From positions 1 to 15,293 of the forward strand of contig JAILNJ010000097.1 of NCBI GenBank assembly GCA_024691665.1: a stretch of 15,293 nt of DNA, in the 5' to 3' direction. Every line of letters begins with the position of its first letter. The first letter of the stretch is position 1. The position numbers and the translations under genes were made by a program. Shown here piece after piece: positions 15,169-15,293 of this stretch. The notes beneath the pieces were generated by a model. That model had not been told where the DNA came from and searched no databases. It saw only the letters and a program-made list of their open reading frames with translations. This DNA comes from Gammaproteobacteria bacterium. Its GTDB lineage: Bacteria; Bacillota_I; Bacilli_A; Izemoplasmatales; UBA1188.

Positions 15169-15293
15169 TCTCTCTCCTTGAAAAGACCATAAATTAAATT
15201 AACTCTTGTACATAATTTTCTATTTTCTTTTGGATAGAAATAATAAAGGTCTTTATTGTGATACATTTCAAATTCTTCATTAACTGAATAAGG
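15150..15293 (-). CDS. 3' end of an unidentified gene (partial)
   Basis: From the right edge a frame is open for 47 codons to a TAG at 15152-15150, overlapping the start of the carrier gene by 19 bp. It ends in YPKENRKLCTRVNLIYGLF and a short basic tail (KEREWNKRS). It has a normal mix of charged and hydrophobic residues and AT-ending codons like its neighbours, and the carrier's ribosome site lies within it. I do not recognise the family. A second frame is also open for 32 codons here, so the assignment is moderate. Confidence 0.55.
   Translation of the reverse strand, partial: PYSVNEEFEMYHNKDLYYFYPKENRKLCTRVNLIYGLFKEREWNKRS

Overview
The window is AT-rich and every gene I can support lies on the minus strand, so transcription runs from high to low coordinates. 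Tryptophan is read from TGG and genes end in TAA, TAG or TGA, so the genetic code is standard. AT richness, strong AGGAGG-type ribosome binding sites, an Rnf complex, a YfcC-type carrier and a giant BspA-like leucine-rich surface protein together suggest an anaerobic, probably gut-associated, low-GC Bacillota/Bacilli-type bacterium (Erysipelotrichia, RF39 or Izemoplasma-like). I cannot place it more exactly from the sequence alone.

Layout from high to low coordinates. (1) 15293-13722: the 3' end of an unidentified gene overlaps the start of a 472-aa YfcC/DcuC-family membrane carrier, and a terminator follows the carrier directly. (2) 13600-8872: an intergenic dyad and an extended -10 promoter precede a compact rnfC-D-G-E-A-B operon whose genes overlap or nearly touch. 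It ends in an 11-bp perfect terminator hairpin whose upstream arm is the last codons of rnfB. (3) 8854-7441: a lipoprotein with a C-H-D transglutaminase-like core, possibly read from a leaderless transcript, ends at a terminator. (4) 7500-1: a promoter abutting that terminator drives a giant BspA-like protein of at least 2461 codons that runs off the left edge without a stop.

The Rnf complex should couple ferredoxin:NAD+ electron transfer to cation pumping. RnfC has its NADH loop and two 4Fe-4S motifs. RnfD and RnfG have their FMN-threonine motifs. RnfA and RnfE have the four cysteines of the intramembrane 2Fe-2S cluster. The odd member is RnfB, which has only 94 residues: a membrane helix and one four-cysteine Fe-S domain, with no ferredoxin-like double 4Fe-4S domain. 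Because the terminator is built into the end of the gene, this looks like a settled short form rather than a fresh frameshift.

The left half of the window is one reading frame. It has an N-terminal membrane anchor, a short acidic linker, roughly 65 BspA-type leucine-rich repeats broken by four aromatic PF[IV]G-type islands, and a ~420-residue non-LRR module with five G-x-D-x(3)-G-[TG]-x-D-D motifs (possible Ca2+ sites), after which LRRs resume. The neighbouring transglutaminase-like lipoprotein and this protein may both act at the cell surface; any functional link between them is inference.
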